The notes under the pieces were generated by a model. That model had not been told where the DNA came from, did no database searches, and worked only from the letters and a program-made list of their open reading frames with translations. A stretch of DNA of 64,000 bases from Mesorhabditis belari (lineage: Eukaryota; Nematoda; Chromadorea; Rhabditida; Rhabditidae). A program made the translations under genes and the position numbers. Shown here in pieces: positions 44,101 to 59,214 of this stretch. Positions within the stretch are counted from its first letter, which is position 1; the number at the start of each line of letters is the position of its first letter. The stretch spans positions 734,501 through 798,500 of the forward strand of contig CAUEEP010000912.1 in NCBI GenBank assembly GCA_958450365.1, in the 5' to 3' direction.

Positions 44101-45994
44101 ATTGCTGGAATGATGGCCGCTTTCTTCTTGATTCTTGGTGAGTTAAATCAATCATTAAACTATCATAGTCATCATAAATATCAAAAGCAAATCAGTTAAG
44201 GCAAACCTTTACAAGATTTTAGACCTTGTATTGGGTTGGTGAATAAGTCTTGACCGCTTTTTTCATCCTTCCATTAAGAAATGAGCAATTCATCAATATA
44301 CTTACTGTTTACTTTAATAAAAAAGCTTTGAGAGCTTGAAGTTTATTACTTGAATAACTATTTTTCTGCAAAAGAGCGTTAAAATCTTCAGAAAAGGTCT
44401 CAATTTCGGGATTTTTCCGGGGCGGGGATTTTTGGGTAGTCAAAATGACCGATAACGACCGAATTTAGGCACTTTTCTTCACAGAAACCTATTCTGATGT
44501 CAATAGATAAAAGATAGAGCACAAAAAGTTAGGTGTACGGCCAAATTTTCAAAGAAATTGATTCAGCCAATTTCTTTGTAGAACTTTTAAATCGGATTTC
44601 ACCCAAAAACGCGTTTCTATGCTGAAATTTGCTTGGAAATGGGCGCAAATTGGTTTAAAAAGAAAGAAAATCAAACAATAAACACTTTCTGTTTAACTAG
44701 AACTATAGATCATTGGTGAAATAGTCATTTCTAGACGAAAGAATGAAAAAAGGTGTCAAGACTTATTCAACAACTCAATAAACCAACCAGAATTGATTAA
44801 CTAGCCACATTGTCTTACTATTGTTTTACTATTAGGAAAAGAAGCCTAGATTTTTCAAATTAAGTTGTTAAGCTTTGAATTATTGAAGCTTTGAATTATT
44901 GAAAAGCTTTTCATGATCATGGCTAAAGTAGAATCAACTAACAGTAAACCGTAAAAAAAGCCAACTTGATTAGCTATTGGGTTGGTGAATTGAAAACTGC
45001 AGGACTTTGAACTAAAATATATTCAACATAAAACCATCAATTCATTCCAAATAATTTCCATTATTATTGACGACTTCTGCCCATTTTACAGGCAGTTTGC
45101 GGATTCCTCTTTCATAGTAGGATTTTGGTTTGTGTGTGAGACAAGTGTGAGACTCAAAAATGGAGGACCGGAGATGTCCCAGTTTGAGCACTTTCTCAAA
45201 AGAAATCCATTTTGGTGTCAATAGAAAAGTTGTAGAGAATCAAAAATTAGGCTTATAGCCAAATTTCCAAAAAGATACACTTAGTAGTTTCGCTTAAAAT
45301 GCAAGTTTTGTGAAAATTCGTTTCTTTTGGCATTTCCTGAAAACCAGTTTTTGAATCGTTCTGAACATTTGCATATAAGCTTGATTTTTGATTCTCTACA
45401 ACTTTTCCATTGACACCAAAATGGGTTTCTTTTGAAGAAAGTGCTCAAACTGTCACATATGACAATAGCCCGCAGTTTTTAATTCACCAACCCAATAGCT
45501 TCGGTCAAAAACAAGCTTTAAATTATTTCAAAACTGCAGATCAAGTCAAAGATTGTATTTGTTATACGTATCTATGTTAAACCTTCATTTTTTTTTCTTA
45601 TTAATCGTACTTGTCAAGAATTATGCATTGGGATTCTCTCAGAAAATCTCAAAACATGAGAACTACAGTCAAAAATACTCACAGCTACAAACTCGTGCGT
45701 ATTTCCGTTTGATCTTCTGATCCCTTGGAATTGTTGACTGAACGGGCCCTAGAAAAAGAAAACTAAATGAATCGTCTCGAACGTGATTCTTGAACTTTCA
45801 CCAACCCAATATTTTGAATCTCACCTTTGATTTGAATCTGAAAAGTAAAGATTTGGTTAAGTTTTTTGAAGAGAAAATGTTCCTGAAACAGTTTGTCGGC
45901 CTTGGCTTACCGAAATACCTCAACAATTCCAATTTCAGGTATCGTTTCCGGCTTGTTCTTCACGATTTTCATCGCAAAACTCGTCGACAACTAA
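38122..45994 (+). CDS. ent: Equilibrative nucleoside transporter (SLC29 family), 443 aa, 13 exons
   Basis: ENT proteins move nucleosides down their gradient across cell membranes. Exons: 38122-38164, 39061-39194, 40544-40651, 40693-40739, 40923-41017, 41122-41307, 41707-41804, 41953-42051, 42471-42591, 42754-42836, 43806-43912, 43983-44137 and 45939-45994; all phases agree (1332 nt). A short acidic cytosolic N-terminus precedes TM1 (VLLHGIGTLMPWNMFI, the ENT TM1 signature). The TM1-TM2 loop has an N-glycosylation site (NGT, residue 74). Exon 6 carries the family core: NGANGVYQNSIYGLA, then YTNAVIIGNNLCGT. Exon 8 is the charged TM6-TM7 loop (KFFSDLGNLKRAKEDTGPP). Exon 12 has TSGYLSSLGMMYAPRVVE, the TM10 signature. 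The C-terminus is AKLVDN. Length and 11-TM layout fit the family. Introns contain a pogo relic, SINEs, a Tc1 fragment and two mariner MITEs. No frameshift or missing core residue was seen. Confidence 0.96.
38260..38990. repeat. Direct repeats and (CCAAAA) inverted repeat in ENT intron 1
   Basis: AAACCCTGTTTGCAACAGTT and the AGTTTCTTGAGATTACATTT block occur two to three times. ACCAAAACCAAAAC-type runs at 38356-38420 are complemented by GGTTTTGGTTTTGGT runs at 38645-38700. Pieces of the same repeat (AGCAAAGGTTTGAGCTT) recur in a tubulin intron at 53.17 kb. Confidence 0.8.
39533..39745. repeat. Second copy of the GGGATAGGTTAGATTC minisatellite with its flank
   Basis: About eight monomers are followed by GGTTCCCCTAGAACC and AAAATTTTCATCTTTTTGTA, the same right flank as at 37.43-37.53 kb. 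It lies in ENT intron 2. Confidence 0.9.
39745..39838 (+). other. tRNA-Ser-like pseudogene or SINE head in ENT intron 2
   Basis: GCTCGCTTTAAGGCG (D arm), ACAGA/TCTGT around CGCTAAA (anticodon arm), a variable arm TTCGGTGAAAGCCGA and GGCTTCGAATCCC (T arm) follow in tRNA order. The T stem is imperfect and base 33 is G rather than T, so a working tRNA is unlikely. Confidence 0.5.
39913..40495 (-). pseudogene. pogo/Tigger-like transposon relic with transposase C-terminus
   Basis: The minus frame 40427-40053 reads TKGGNPKAPGMNIYLKSVAD, AWDSIPNPNIGISKEVIRRS and a SCVLNNDSSDAGDQLIHCLKP-type tail, as at the end of pogo/Tigger DDE transposases. The ends TAAAAGCTGTAATAGTAGCC (left) and GGCAACTATTGCAGCTTTAT (right) are inverted. 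A 12-bp in-frame repeat encodes WILN units. It lies in ENT intron 2. Confidence 0.7.
41848..41952 (+). repeat. Tandem repeat built from the 3' splice site of ENT intron 7
   Basis: The unit CTAATTGATCTTTCAAAACTA repeats about three and a half times. The last copy reads CTTTCAG/AACTAC, the real acceptor plus first exon bases, while the upstream copies read CTTTCAA. Confidence 0.85.
42215..42300. other. Head-to-head tRNA-SINE A boxes forming a perfect hairpin
   Basis: ACTGAGCTATCCGGTATCTT on plus faces its exact complement AAGATACCGGATAGCTCAGT 8 bases on. This is the A-box end of the SINE at 9.6 and 18.2 kb in two inverted half-copies, within ENT intron 8. Confidence 0.75.
43012..43545. repeat. 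Inverted tRNA-Leu-like heads around a Tc1 fragment in ENT intron 10
   Basis: GCTTCGGTGGTTGAGTG..ATCTGCTAGACTGTCGAA occurs on plus at 43018 and 43387 (B box AAGTTCGAGTCCC). Complements TCTAGCAGATTATCCACTAG lie at about 43127 and, interrupted by an insert, about 43479-43520. Bases 43185-43385 between are a Tc1-like fragment encoding KHGLxxN-type and KRYKELEN-type sequence, shared with 46.72-46.92 kb. Confidence 0.7.
44231..44778. mobile_element. Mariner-type MITE (TTGGGTTGGTGAATAAGTCT family), ENT intron 12
   Basis: The ends TTGGGTTGGTGAATAAGTCT and AGACTTATTCAACAACTCAA-type complement are flanked by TA. The arms carry the TCAATAGATAAAAGATAG core, linking this to the other mariner-type MITEs. 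Confidence 0.85.
44977..45495. mobile_element. Mariner-type MITE (GGGTTGGTGAATTGAAAACT family), ENT intron 12
   Basis: A close copy of the element at 24.50-25.05 kb, with TA on both sides and inverted ends TTGGGTTGGTGAATTGAAAA and TTTTTAATTCACCAACCCAA. Confidence 0.9.
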
Positions 45995-46278
45995 AGATTT
46001 GATACTTTTTCAGCCTTCAACTTTGCTCAATCACTAAATTGCCTTAATCACCTTCCTCAAGCAAATTTTCAACACTCACTTAGCCATACATTTGAGATTG
46101 CCTTAAAATCATTTAATATCATTGTCATTAATATCATTTTGCCAGTAGACTTTGGCCTTTTCTTGACAACGATTTGATCTTTCTCTTCTCCTTACGTGGT
46201 GCCTTTTCCTTGATTATTTCCTTGATTATTTTTCGATTTCAGGTCACAAGTTATAATATTTATAAGCTGATTTGTTTC

Positions 46279-46284
46279 AATAAA
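46279..46284 (+). terminator. Probable ENT poly(A) signal
   Basis: AATAAA lies 285 bases after the ENT stop codon and is the first canonical signal seen there. Confidence 0.5.
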
Positions 46285-46358
46285 TATTTGAAGAGAACAC
46301 TTTTGATTGATTAAACAAAGCTGAGTTATTTGAAGTTGAATTGAACATATTGAACATA

Positions 46359-47505
46359 CAGGATGTGCCACAATAACCCGGATCGATTTGAGATCAATCT
46401 ATTTGAGATCTATCTATTTCAGACAATTTCTACAACACTCGTTGTATTATTTAGCGCTTATTATTTTGTTTTATCATATATTCTAATCTATTTTTGTTTT
46501 CAAAAATCAATTTTGCTTTTCGGGGTTTACCGTTCGCCAACAATGCATCGAGAAAAGATAAGAATCACAGTGATTGAGCTGTTCAAACGTGGGATCAAGC
46601 CAGTTAACATTGTTCAAACGTGAAATCAAGCCAGTTAACATTGTTCAAACGTGAAATCAAGCCAGTTAACATTCTTCAAACGTTGAATCAAGCCAGTTAA
46701 CATTGTTCAAACAACCAGCTACAAGCGAAACACGGTCTATGATGCAATTAAACGCTACAAGGAACTTGAAAACAAGTCTGAACGGGAAGAGGTTATAAAA
46801 CTGTTACGCCTGAGAATGTAAACAAGATCCGATGCAAAATCCGACAAAACCCCATTCGGTCAATCCGAAAGATGGCCTTGAAGTTGAAAATCAGCAAGAA
46901 CAGTGCCCGGAGAATTTTCAGAAAGAAACTGAAGCTTTTTATCGAATTTCTCGTGTACACTTTTTGAACGATGCAACGAAAGCTCGACGTTTGCAACAAG
47001 AAAAAAGTATGCTTTGCTGGTGGTCGATTGAACAGTGTGCTTTTCACGGATGAGAAGTTTTTTTACAATTCTGCCAAATCATAACCGCCAAAATCATTGC
47101 CAATAGTTGAAAAAGGGCCTGAAGAACACATACATAGAAAAAGTTTTACTCGAAGACATTTTCCGTGCGCAATCATGGTGTGCGGAGAAATTTGCGCTAC
47201 AGGAAAGGCTCCTCTGGTGTTTACCGATCAAAATGTAAAAATTAACGCGAAAACTTATCAGAACCAAAGCTTAAAAGATTTTGTTAAACCTTGGGCATCA
47301 AATCATTTTGGAAACACAGGTTTTACTCTTCAGCAAGATTGGGCACTTGTACGAATGACGCTTTAGCTTTGTCAACAACGTTTGCCTGCGTTTGGCAGTT
47401 TGGTCATCAAAAAAACAGTTTGGCCATCAAATTTGCCTGATTTTAATCCTCTTGATTAATCGGTATGGGAAAATCTTCAGCAAAAGCTTGAAGAGTTCTG
47501 CGAAT
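46359..47505 (+). pseudogene. Nearly full-length but decayed Tc1-like transposon, 3' end lost
   Basis: It starts at TA/CAGGATGTGCCACAATAA. The frames give MHREKIRITVIELFKRGIKP (HTH), NTVYDAIKRYKELENKSE, the FLNDATKARRLQQEKS and WWSIEQCAFH region, SFTRRHFPCAIMVCGEICAT, LVFTDQNVKINAKTY, FVKPWASNHFGNTGFTLQQD and a PDFNPLD-like end. Four copies of a TTCAAACGTGAAATCAAGCC duplication disrupt the first HTH. Multiple stops and shifts make it inactive. A palindromic MITE begins where the right end should be. Confidence 0.8.
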
Positions 47506-47662
47506 TCTGCGTCTAACGACACCAAAAACATCAAAATCGAATAAGATTTGACTAATATACAAGTAATTTACTGAAAAATATGCGTGCCTTGGATTTTTTG
47601 TCATATCTCCGTCAAATCTTTTTCAATTTTGATGTTTTTGGTGTCTTTAGACGCAGAATTAT
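47505..47662. repeat. Palindromic MITE-like element
   Basis: ATTCTGCGTCTAACGACACC (47501) and GGTGTCTTTAGACGCAGAAT (47639-47658) are inverted ends, and ACCAAAAACATCAAAATCGA has its complement inside. A partial third copy of the motif follows at 47666-47720. Confidence 0.75.
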
Positions 47663-47719
47663 ACTCCGCGTCTAATGGCACCTAAAAAAGCTAAATCGAA
47701 TAAGATTTGGCGAAGATAT

Positions 47720-49440
47720 GTCCAAAAAAATCCAAGCCACGTCCCTTTTAGGCGAAATGACTTTTCGGCGAAATGGAGGTGAACCAAAATTGTAACCTGC
47801 TGTAAACAAAGTTGTACCCAATTCATTACTGAAGTCTTTACTTATCTTTGATACGTGAAGACAAGTCATTCGTCACAAGACAAGTCGTTTACTTGAGCTC
47901 TCGTCTTTTACATTCATTTTAGAGTAGTACTCAAATTGCTGCCAGAGACTTTCTATTGGTGGATTTTCTGAAAAGAACTTTCTTTTTTGACTGAAGCTTT
48001 TTGTAGTAGGCTATTTCTTTTTATTTATAGCTCAATCTCTTTAATGGATTTCTTAGATTCTTCTTGAGGTTAGTCAAAAAAAAAGGATTTGGCTCAAATT
48101 TCATCGAGTCTCACGCTTTTTTATGGATCTTGCTACCAAAACGTTTCCTTCAAAGCCCATTCCATCGACTTGGAGTCTAATTTTCTCAGTTTAAGATAAA
48201 CAGTTGTCGAATGAACGATTTGTTGTCAAAACGACGCGCGGTGACGGAAAATGGAGTAATGAAGTCTTAGTTTGAAAACGAAAGCACTATGTTATAATGT
48301 TTCTTTGATGTTTACCATATTGTTTAAGCACAGAGCTTCCAGCTTAAAAAACTCACCATAATATCCTATGGCTTAAAACTATGCTAGCATTGATTTTATG
48401 GATCTAGTGGATTCAAGTTAGAGGAAAAAATGACTCTACTATGTATAAGAAATCAATAAAGGGTTTTGCTTAAATATTACCCTAGTTATTGGTCAATTTT
48501 TTTGGTTAAATGATAGTTTAGTGTACCAAGATAGTATTAAAATTAGAAATTAAACGATTCTAGTTTTTTACATGTAATAAGTCATCAAATTTCATGACAA
48601 AGCTTCTTTTGAGAGTCATTTCTTTTTAAAATCAGCATTCCAATACGTTTTTAATATAATTGCAGTTTTGAAATAGGTTAAAATGTATGAATTTGTTGTG
48701 TTTGTTTTGTATTTTTTATGTTTGTTCGATATTTTTCTTCAAAATTACTACTCTAGCCAACTCCTGCACTTTCCGAGCTAATGTGAAAGTAATTGCAAGT
48801 GTCGAGCGGAAAGTGGTAGATTTAAACGATTTCCCAAGCTTTGTATAGAAAAGAGAAGTGTGTTGATTCTTTGTGTGAAGGGTTTTCTATTCTTTCCCTT
48901 GTTTCCCCCGTCTTTCTCAACCTCTCTCGTGCCATAGATGAAGCGGTTGCTAGGCTCCGCTCGCTACCTCGTGGGTGGAGAAGGGAATCAATCGACACCT
49001 GCTCCTGTGATTTTTCCACATACAAATCCCTTTTTCGTAGTGAACGTTAGCTAATTGCGGATTGGTTCTTATTGGCCTATCGTTTTCTCATACAAAAATC
49101 GATACCTACTTAACTAGAGAAGAATACTAGTTAGGATTTCGGCTTTCATCGGATTTCGGCTTTCGTCGGATTTCGGCTTTCATTGGATTTCGGCTTTCAT
49201 TGGATTTCGGCTTTCGTCGGATTTTGAAACGAGACTTAAGCCAGCCGATAGAAAATCGAATTCGAATTCGATTCTGAATTCGAATTCGATTCTGAATTCG
49301 AATCTGTAATCAAAATCTACTGAAGAGCTTGCAAACGCGAGATTTCTGGTATCAAAGTTTTTGCTAAACACTCTTGAGCTAAGTGTACGCTTTTCTTTAT
49401 GCTTACGTTAGTTTACACTTCTCTTTCAACGGCTTCTCTT
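47720..49440. other. No secure gene; possible 5' region of an unassigned gene near 48.8-49.05 kb
   Basis: Mostly featureless AT-rich DNA. Bases 48840-49050 are GC-richer and open on both strands (minus: SQEQVSIDSLLHPRGSERSL), without a convincing start or splice context. A 20-bp repeat GGATTTCGGCTTTCATC fills 49135-49225, and GAATTCGAATTCGATTCT repeats follow at 49257-49300. Confidence 0.35.
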
Positions 49441-49445
49441 TCTCT

Positions 49446-49528
49446 GGTGGTGTAGCTGGTAGTGTGCTTGTCTACGAAATGAATCGAGTCTTTGTAGTGG
49501 GTTCGAATCTCCCACTTGACAAACTTTT
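49446..49528 (+). other. tRNA-like sequence
   Basis: GGTGGTGTAGCTGGTAGTGT contains an A box and TGGGTTCGAATCTCCCAC a B box, in the right order and about 45 bases apart. Acceptor pairing is poor and the T loop is 9 rather than 7 bases, so it is more likely a SINE head or pseudogene than a tRNA gene. Confidence 0.45.
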
Positions 49529-49855
49529 TGCTTTTCATAAAGCTTTTCATGCTTTTCTTTTTTGGTTTTCACAAATTCTCATACCATTTTCTTATATTTT
49601 AATTAGTAAGAATCTATTTTTCGTAAGTAGTAAGTAAGTTTTTTCGATTTGAATCAAGTTGAATCGATCCAGGTGCCTTTCCTGAATAGCTTTCTCTCTT
49701 GATTTGCGAACAGCTCTTTTCTTTTCTTGCATAAATGTTCTTGACGATTAGTTCTTGATTAGTAAGTGGTTCACGTTATATTAAATCTTGTATATACTGT
49801 ATCTACATCTTGTAATCAACTCTAGCTTTTGGATTAGTTGAGCCGATTCAATTCT

Positions 49856-50252
49856 TGGTCTTAGTCTAAAAACAATTCTTGCGTGTTTTTATTTCACCAA
49901 ATTTCTGCTGATCAGTTCAATCAATTCTTTAATAATTCACCGACGAATCGAAAGTCAATCTTTTCGTCCCGGATGGCAATCATTCGATACGGAGACCAGT
50001 CGGACAACGTTATAACATCAAGACTTGCGTCCTACAGTTAATGCAATTTATTTTGTATACTCAAGTGTAAGAACATAGAGAAAATTTGAGTCAAAGTTGA
50101 ACTACCTACCTGGAACAGTTGATCAAATTAGATGGTCTATAACTCGAGGCATAGAAGCTGAAGTCTTGGTCTTGGTCTAAAAACAATTCTTGCGTGTTTT
50201 TATTTCACCAAATTTCTGCTGACCAGTTCAATCAATTCTTTAATAATTTTTT
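49856..50252. repeat. Pair of 85-bp direct repeats upstream of tubulin
   Basis: CTTGGTCTTAGTCTAAAAAC to TTCTTTAATAATT (49856-49942) recurs at 50166-50250 with three or four changes. On minus each copy contains GAAATAAAAACACG, a possible poly(A) signal, so the repeats may be duplicated 3' end sequence of the minus-strand exons between them. Confidence 0.85.
49921..50157 (-). CDS. 3' end of an unidentified gene, opposite strand to tubulin
   Basis: Exon 50157-50110 (after GACTTCAG; FYASSYRPSNLINCS, donor GTAGGT) precedes a segment, 50031-49921 (after AACTGTAG), open for 36 codons: DASLDVITLSDWSPYRMIAI and RDEKIDFRFVGELLKN, TGA. The phases do not agree with the simplest acceptor: in phase, the joined frame would end RTQVLML. 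Either a nearby AG (GCAAG) is used or another exon joins. The 36-codon segment is clearly protein-like. The family is unknown. Confidence 0.4.
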
Positions 50253-50267
50253 TAATCTTTCTATAAG

Positions 50268-50372
50268 TTTTATTATAGTTTCATTATCGTTTCGTTATCG
50301 TTACATTATCGTATTATGTTTTTCGTAGTTTCATTGTCATTTCATTATCGTTTCATTATCGTTTCATGATCG
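50268..50372 (+). repeat. GTTTCATTATC repeats just upstream of the tubulin start
   Basis: Seven or eight units of TTTCATTATCG end 15 bases before the TTTTCAG that precedes the ATG by one base. They lie in the outron or first-exon region if the mRNA is trans-spliced. Confidence 0.8.
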
Positions 50373-50385
50373 ATAACTTTTCAGA

Positions 50386-55142
<4,757 letters not shown>

Positions 55143-55338
55143 ACCAAAAGAAGCCATTTTTTCTACGATTCACCTTTCTAATATCTATTCGAATTTGTTC
55201 CTGATAAGATTTGACTTTATTTGTATCGATTTTCTTTCTCATTTTGCTTTAATATCGATTATAATTCCGATCTCCAGCTAGCCATTAGCGTTTATCACTT
55301 TTTCGCTTTTTATTGTTTCCAAATTTTCTTTAAACTCG

Positions 55339-55344
55339 AATAAA
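55339..55344 (+). terminator. Probable beta-tubulin poly(A) signal
   Basis: AATAAA, 197 bases after the stop codon, in CTCGAATAAAGTCTGG. Confidence 0.65.
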
Positions 55345-55959
55345 GTCTGGTTTTAAGTACTTAAAAACTACATTAAATATTAGAATTTTCAAATTTGCAC
55401 CCAAATTCCTAAAATTTTGAGAATTTTGGTCGTAACTTAATCTCTAGAACGCTTGAGTTTCCCTCCATTTTTGCCATATTTGCTCTCCAGAGAGAATGGG
55501 TCGAATGCTTCGTCATTGATGGGAAAATGCCTGCAAAATGTTAAAAGATTTGAAAGGCTTTGTCTACGTTACATAGTATTATCTGAATTAAGCCTTTGCT
55601 ATTCGATTTTGCTTTTTGAATGAATTTTACTCGATTTAAGCCTATGTTTGAAAAGTTTTCAGAAATTTTAAGCGATTCTACAGTTTTTTTATGTTCTAAT
55701 AGATTAAAATTACTTAAACTCATAAAGAAAGTGATTCAAATGACATTTTTTTGGATAAGCCATGACCAGGCCAGCTTCCGACCTTGCCTGACTTGATTTG
55801 GCCGTCTCTAGACAAAAAAGGCCTAAGGCCCGGCTGGAATCTCTCTGCTCCATTCTACAGGGCGACCAAGAACTACCGCAACAACGTCGTGTTATGTTAT
55901 GAGCCCCATTTCGCTTTTTGCTTACCTGTTTCTATGGTTTTTGTGTATTTTTCTTATTT

Positions 55960-56920
55960 TTTCTGGGTTGGTGTATTGAAAACTGCGGGCTATTGTCATA
56001 TGTGACAGTTTGAGCACTTTCTTCAAAAAAACCCATTTTGGTGTCAATGGAAAAGTTGTAGAGAATCAAAAATCAAGCTTATATCCAAATTTTCAGAACG
56101 ATTCAAAAACTGGTTTTCAAGAAATGCGAAATTTACGAATTTTCACAAAACTTGCAACAAGACTTGCATTTTAAAATAAGCACTGACTTGCAAAATAAGC
56201 ACTGACTGACGAAAAGAACGCTTATATTGGGTTGGTGAATTGAAAACATCAAAGCCATTTCGATTTTTCTTTACATGATTTGTTATTTTTGTTTTTATTG
56301 TATCGTTATTGTTGCATATTGTTACTTATTGTTGCTTATTGTTGCTTATTATTACTTACTTTTAAGCTTCAAGCTATTCTATTGGGTTGGTGAATTGAAA
56401 ACTGCGGGCTATTGTCATATGTCATTTGAGCACTTTCTTCAAAAGAAACCCATTTTGGTGTCAATGGAAAAGTTGTAGAGAATCAAAAATCAAGCTTATG
56501 TCCAAATTTTCAGAACGATTCAAAAACTGGTTTTCAAGAAATGCGAAATTTACGAATTTTCACAAAACTTGCAACAAGACTTGCATTTTAAGCGAAACTA
56601 CTAAGTGTATCTTTTTGAAAATCTGGCTATAAGCCTAATTTTTCATTCTCTATAACTTTTCTATTGACACCAAAATGGGTTTCTTTTGAAGAAAGTGCTC
56701 AAACCGGGCTGACAGCTGACATCTCCAGTCCTCGATTTTTGAGTCTCACACTTGTCTCACACACAAACCAAAATCCTACTACGAAAGAGGAACCCGCAAA
56801 TTGCCTGTAAAATGGGCAGAAGTCGTCAATAATAATGGAAATTATTTGGAATGAATTGATGGTTTTATGCTGAATAAATTTTAGTTTAAAGTTTCGCAGT
56901 TTTTAATTCACCAACCTAAT
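55960..56920. mobile_element. Tandem mariner-type MITE copies (one partial, one complete)
   Basis: The complete copy is 56382-56919 (TTGGGTTGGTGAATTGAAAA to CTTTTTAATTCACCAACCTAA-type end, TA flanks). Bases 55965-56180 repeat its left half and start GGGTTGGTGTATTGAAAACT. A bare terminus lies at 56230-56250. GGCCTAAGGCCCGGCTGGAAT flanks the cluster on both sides (55821 and 56932), so the cluster appears inserted in, or carried by, a larger duplicated unit. Confidence 0.85.
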
Positions 56921-56974
56921 AGACCAAAAAAAGGCCTAAGGCCCGGCTGGAATATCTCTGCTCGATTCTAAATT

Positions 56975-57216
56975 CTAATTTCTAAGCAAAAAGTCTATTT
57001 TAACTATTGTTTTATTGAGAAATCGAATTGCTTTATGAAGAAAATACCCATTATCAGTGCTCTGAGATTTTTCAAATCCAAACTCCCCTAATTCACCCCA
57101 ATTCTCATCAGTTCCCAGAAACTTGATTCTCTGGAAAATCCCATCAAATTTACATTTCCATTTCCAATTTCCAATCCGACATTTGTAATCCTTTTCCAAT
57201 CCCTTTTCTTCCCGAT
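56975..57216 (-). CDS. Weak candidate ORF, 80 codons
   Basis: After an AG near 57217 the frame reads GLEKDYKCRIGNWKWKCKFD, GIFQRIKFLGTDENWGELGE and FGFEKSQSTDNGYFLHKAIR to TAG. There is no ATG at the start, no domain, and no upstream exon found. It may be a terminal exon. Bases 57220-57890 hold nothing clear. Confidence 0.25.
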
Positions 57217-57897
57217 TTTCCGTTTTCTACTCTGAAATTTCCTCTTTTAGCTGACCCACTTCCCTCTCAAAATAGCCTTTCAATCGAACTTTCGAAAAAA
57301 CAAGAATGACTCAAAGAGTGCGATCCTTTAGAAGTACATTGCTGTGTCCGTTTGACATTTTAATTCCTACGATTTTTACTCTAGTTTTGAAATTAACAAC
57401 TTTGTTTTATTCCAGTCCTAAACTATCTTGCAAATGATACATTTTTTTAATGTTTTTTTGAAACTTGTCGATTTCATTTCATTCCAATACCAGTTCAAGC
57501 GATAAAATAAGAAAAATGATTGGGTTCTTTTAAACCAAAACACTTTCCGAACTTTCTTTGTACAGAGTTTCTTTGTACGCGACTTATGGTGACACCCTTT
57601 TTTGGAAAAGTTGCTGGCAAACGCCTAAAGTGTCAAAAATCAAAGATCCCCGGAGAGAAGCCGACTTGAGCTGACTCAAGAGCTTGTAAAATGAGTTGTA
57701 TGATTCCAATCTGGAAATTCTTTATAGATACATGATTACAAGATTAAGGGCTTCATTTTTCTATATAACACTTGACACTTTTGAAATAAATTAGGCATTT
57801 CCTAGCAAATTTCCAAAAAAGATGTAACGATGATTCGCGGTAAATTCCTTGAATGTGCATTTTTGATGACAAATGAGTATGTTTCAATCGGTATACT

Positions 57898-58640
57898 ACC
57901 GTAAATACTGTCGGTATACCCACCCCAGAATGACGATGCGGAGCGTTGCGTAGTCTAACTTTGGACGCGTTTTTCTCGACACTGGCTTATGCTACAATGC
58001 GCGCTTAGGCATCAAAAAATAGCCCTGAATTTCAGCTAAACATTGAGCTGATAGAACTTTGGCTCAAAAGAACTCAAAGTTGAGTTGACTTGAATGATCA
58101 AAAAGTTTCTTCATCATTTGATGTCAATAAAAGTTGCCCTTACTTACTGGCTCAATAAAAGTTGCTGGCTTACTTTTCTTACTCGACTCTGGCTTACTCT
58201 AAGATTACTTTTCTTAAGTTTCTTAAGTCTCTTAAGGTTTTTCTTTTTCTTAGGATTACTAGAAGATAACTTTTGCATTCTAACCAAACAGATAGCTGCT
58301 CTGGTGCAGAAATTTACATGGAAAAGCCATTTCATATGCATTCACATCGAGTAGTAGCATCTCTTGTGCATCTCTTACCTACCGTAAATACTGTAATATT
58401 ACCCCACCCTCATAATGACGGTGCGGAGTGTTGCGTAGTCTAGCGTTGAACGAGTTTTTCTCGACACTGGTTTAAGCTACAATGCGCGCTTAGGTATCAA
58501 AAATAGCTGAAATTCAGGGCTATTTTTTGATACCAAAGACGCATTTTTTGAAAGTATGGGTGCTTTGAAAAAAATTAAATAAAAAAATTTTGCGACTGTA
58601 CGAGGCGGGTGGGGTACTATTACAGTATTTACAGTAGGTA
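57898..58640. mobile_element. TACCGTAAATACTGTAATAT MITEs, one partial and one complete
   Basis: The complete copy is 58379-58637: ends TACCGTAAATACTGTAATAT and GTACTATTACAGTATTTACAGTA-type complement. It carries GAGTTTTTCTCGACACTGGT and an AAAAATAGCTGAAATTCAGG palindrome. Bases 57898-58045 are the left half of a second copy. The ends resemble those of the pogo relic at 39.91 kb. Confidence 0.8.
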
Positions 58641-58667
58641 CATTCCAATCTCAATTCCATAAGGATT

Positions 58668-58732
58668 GCCGTAGCGGTTAGCCGATAGCCGTTAGCCGTT
58701 AGCTGTTAGCCGTTAGCCGTTAGCCGCTTTTA
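58668..58732. repeat. 7-bp repeat GTTAGCC, about 9 units
   Basis: CCGTTAGCCGTTAGCCGTTA runs with one CTG variant. The word TAGCCG also appears in the fold-back arms at 61.47-61.77 kb. It resembles, but is not, the telomere hexamer. Confidence 0.85.
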
Positions 58733-59214
58733 AGTGAAAAGTTACGGACGAAGATCGACAAATTTCATGTTTTTCTTTTTTCTTTGCAACTTTCAATCTA
58801 ATGAGCCTAATGAAATCATTCTAGAGAAAAAAATTGCTGAAAAACGTTTGGCCTTTGGATGAGCTTTCTTTTTCTAATCGTCTTTCAGTTTTTCGGCCTT
58901 TTCCCCCTTCTTTTTTTGCCCAACCATCACAGGGAAATAGGTAAATAGAGTGGGAAGAGAAGAAATACAGGTGAAGGTGAGAGTGAAAAGTTGGTAAGAA
59001 ATAAGTGATAGACTTTAGGAATAGGTAGCTTCGTTAGAAAGGGTAGAAATAGAACAAAAAGAACTTGGATCGGTAAATAGAGTTTGAAATTTTCGATGGA
59101 ACAAGAGTTTAGAGATGGAAAAAGTTGAAAAGATTCGAGAATTGAGCGAGATTTTGTAGGAAATTCTCGAGAAATATTGTAGAAATAAGAATTTCTCTCT
59201 TCTTTTGTTGAAAA

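Noticed and set aside
45790..46002. 70-codon plus frame at the ENT 3' end
   Set aside because: It overlaps ENT exon 13 in a different frame; the ENT frame is phase-matched and conserved.
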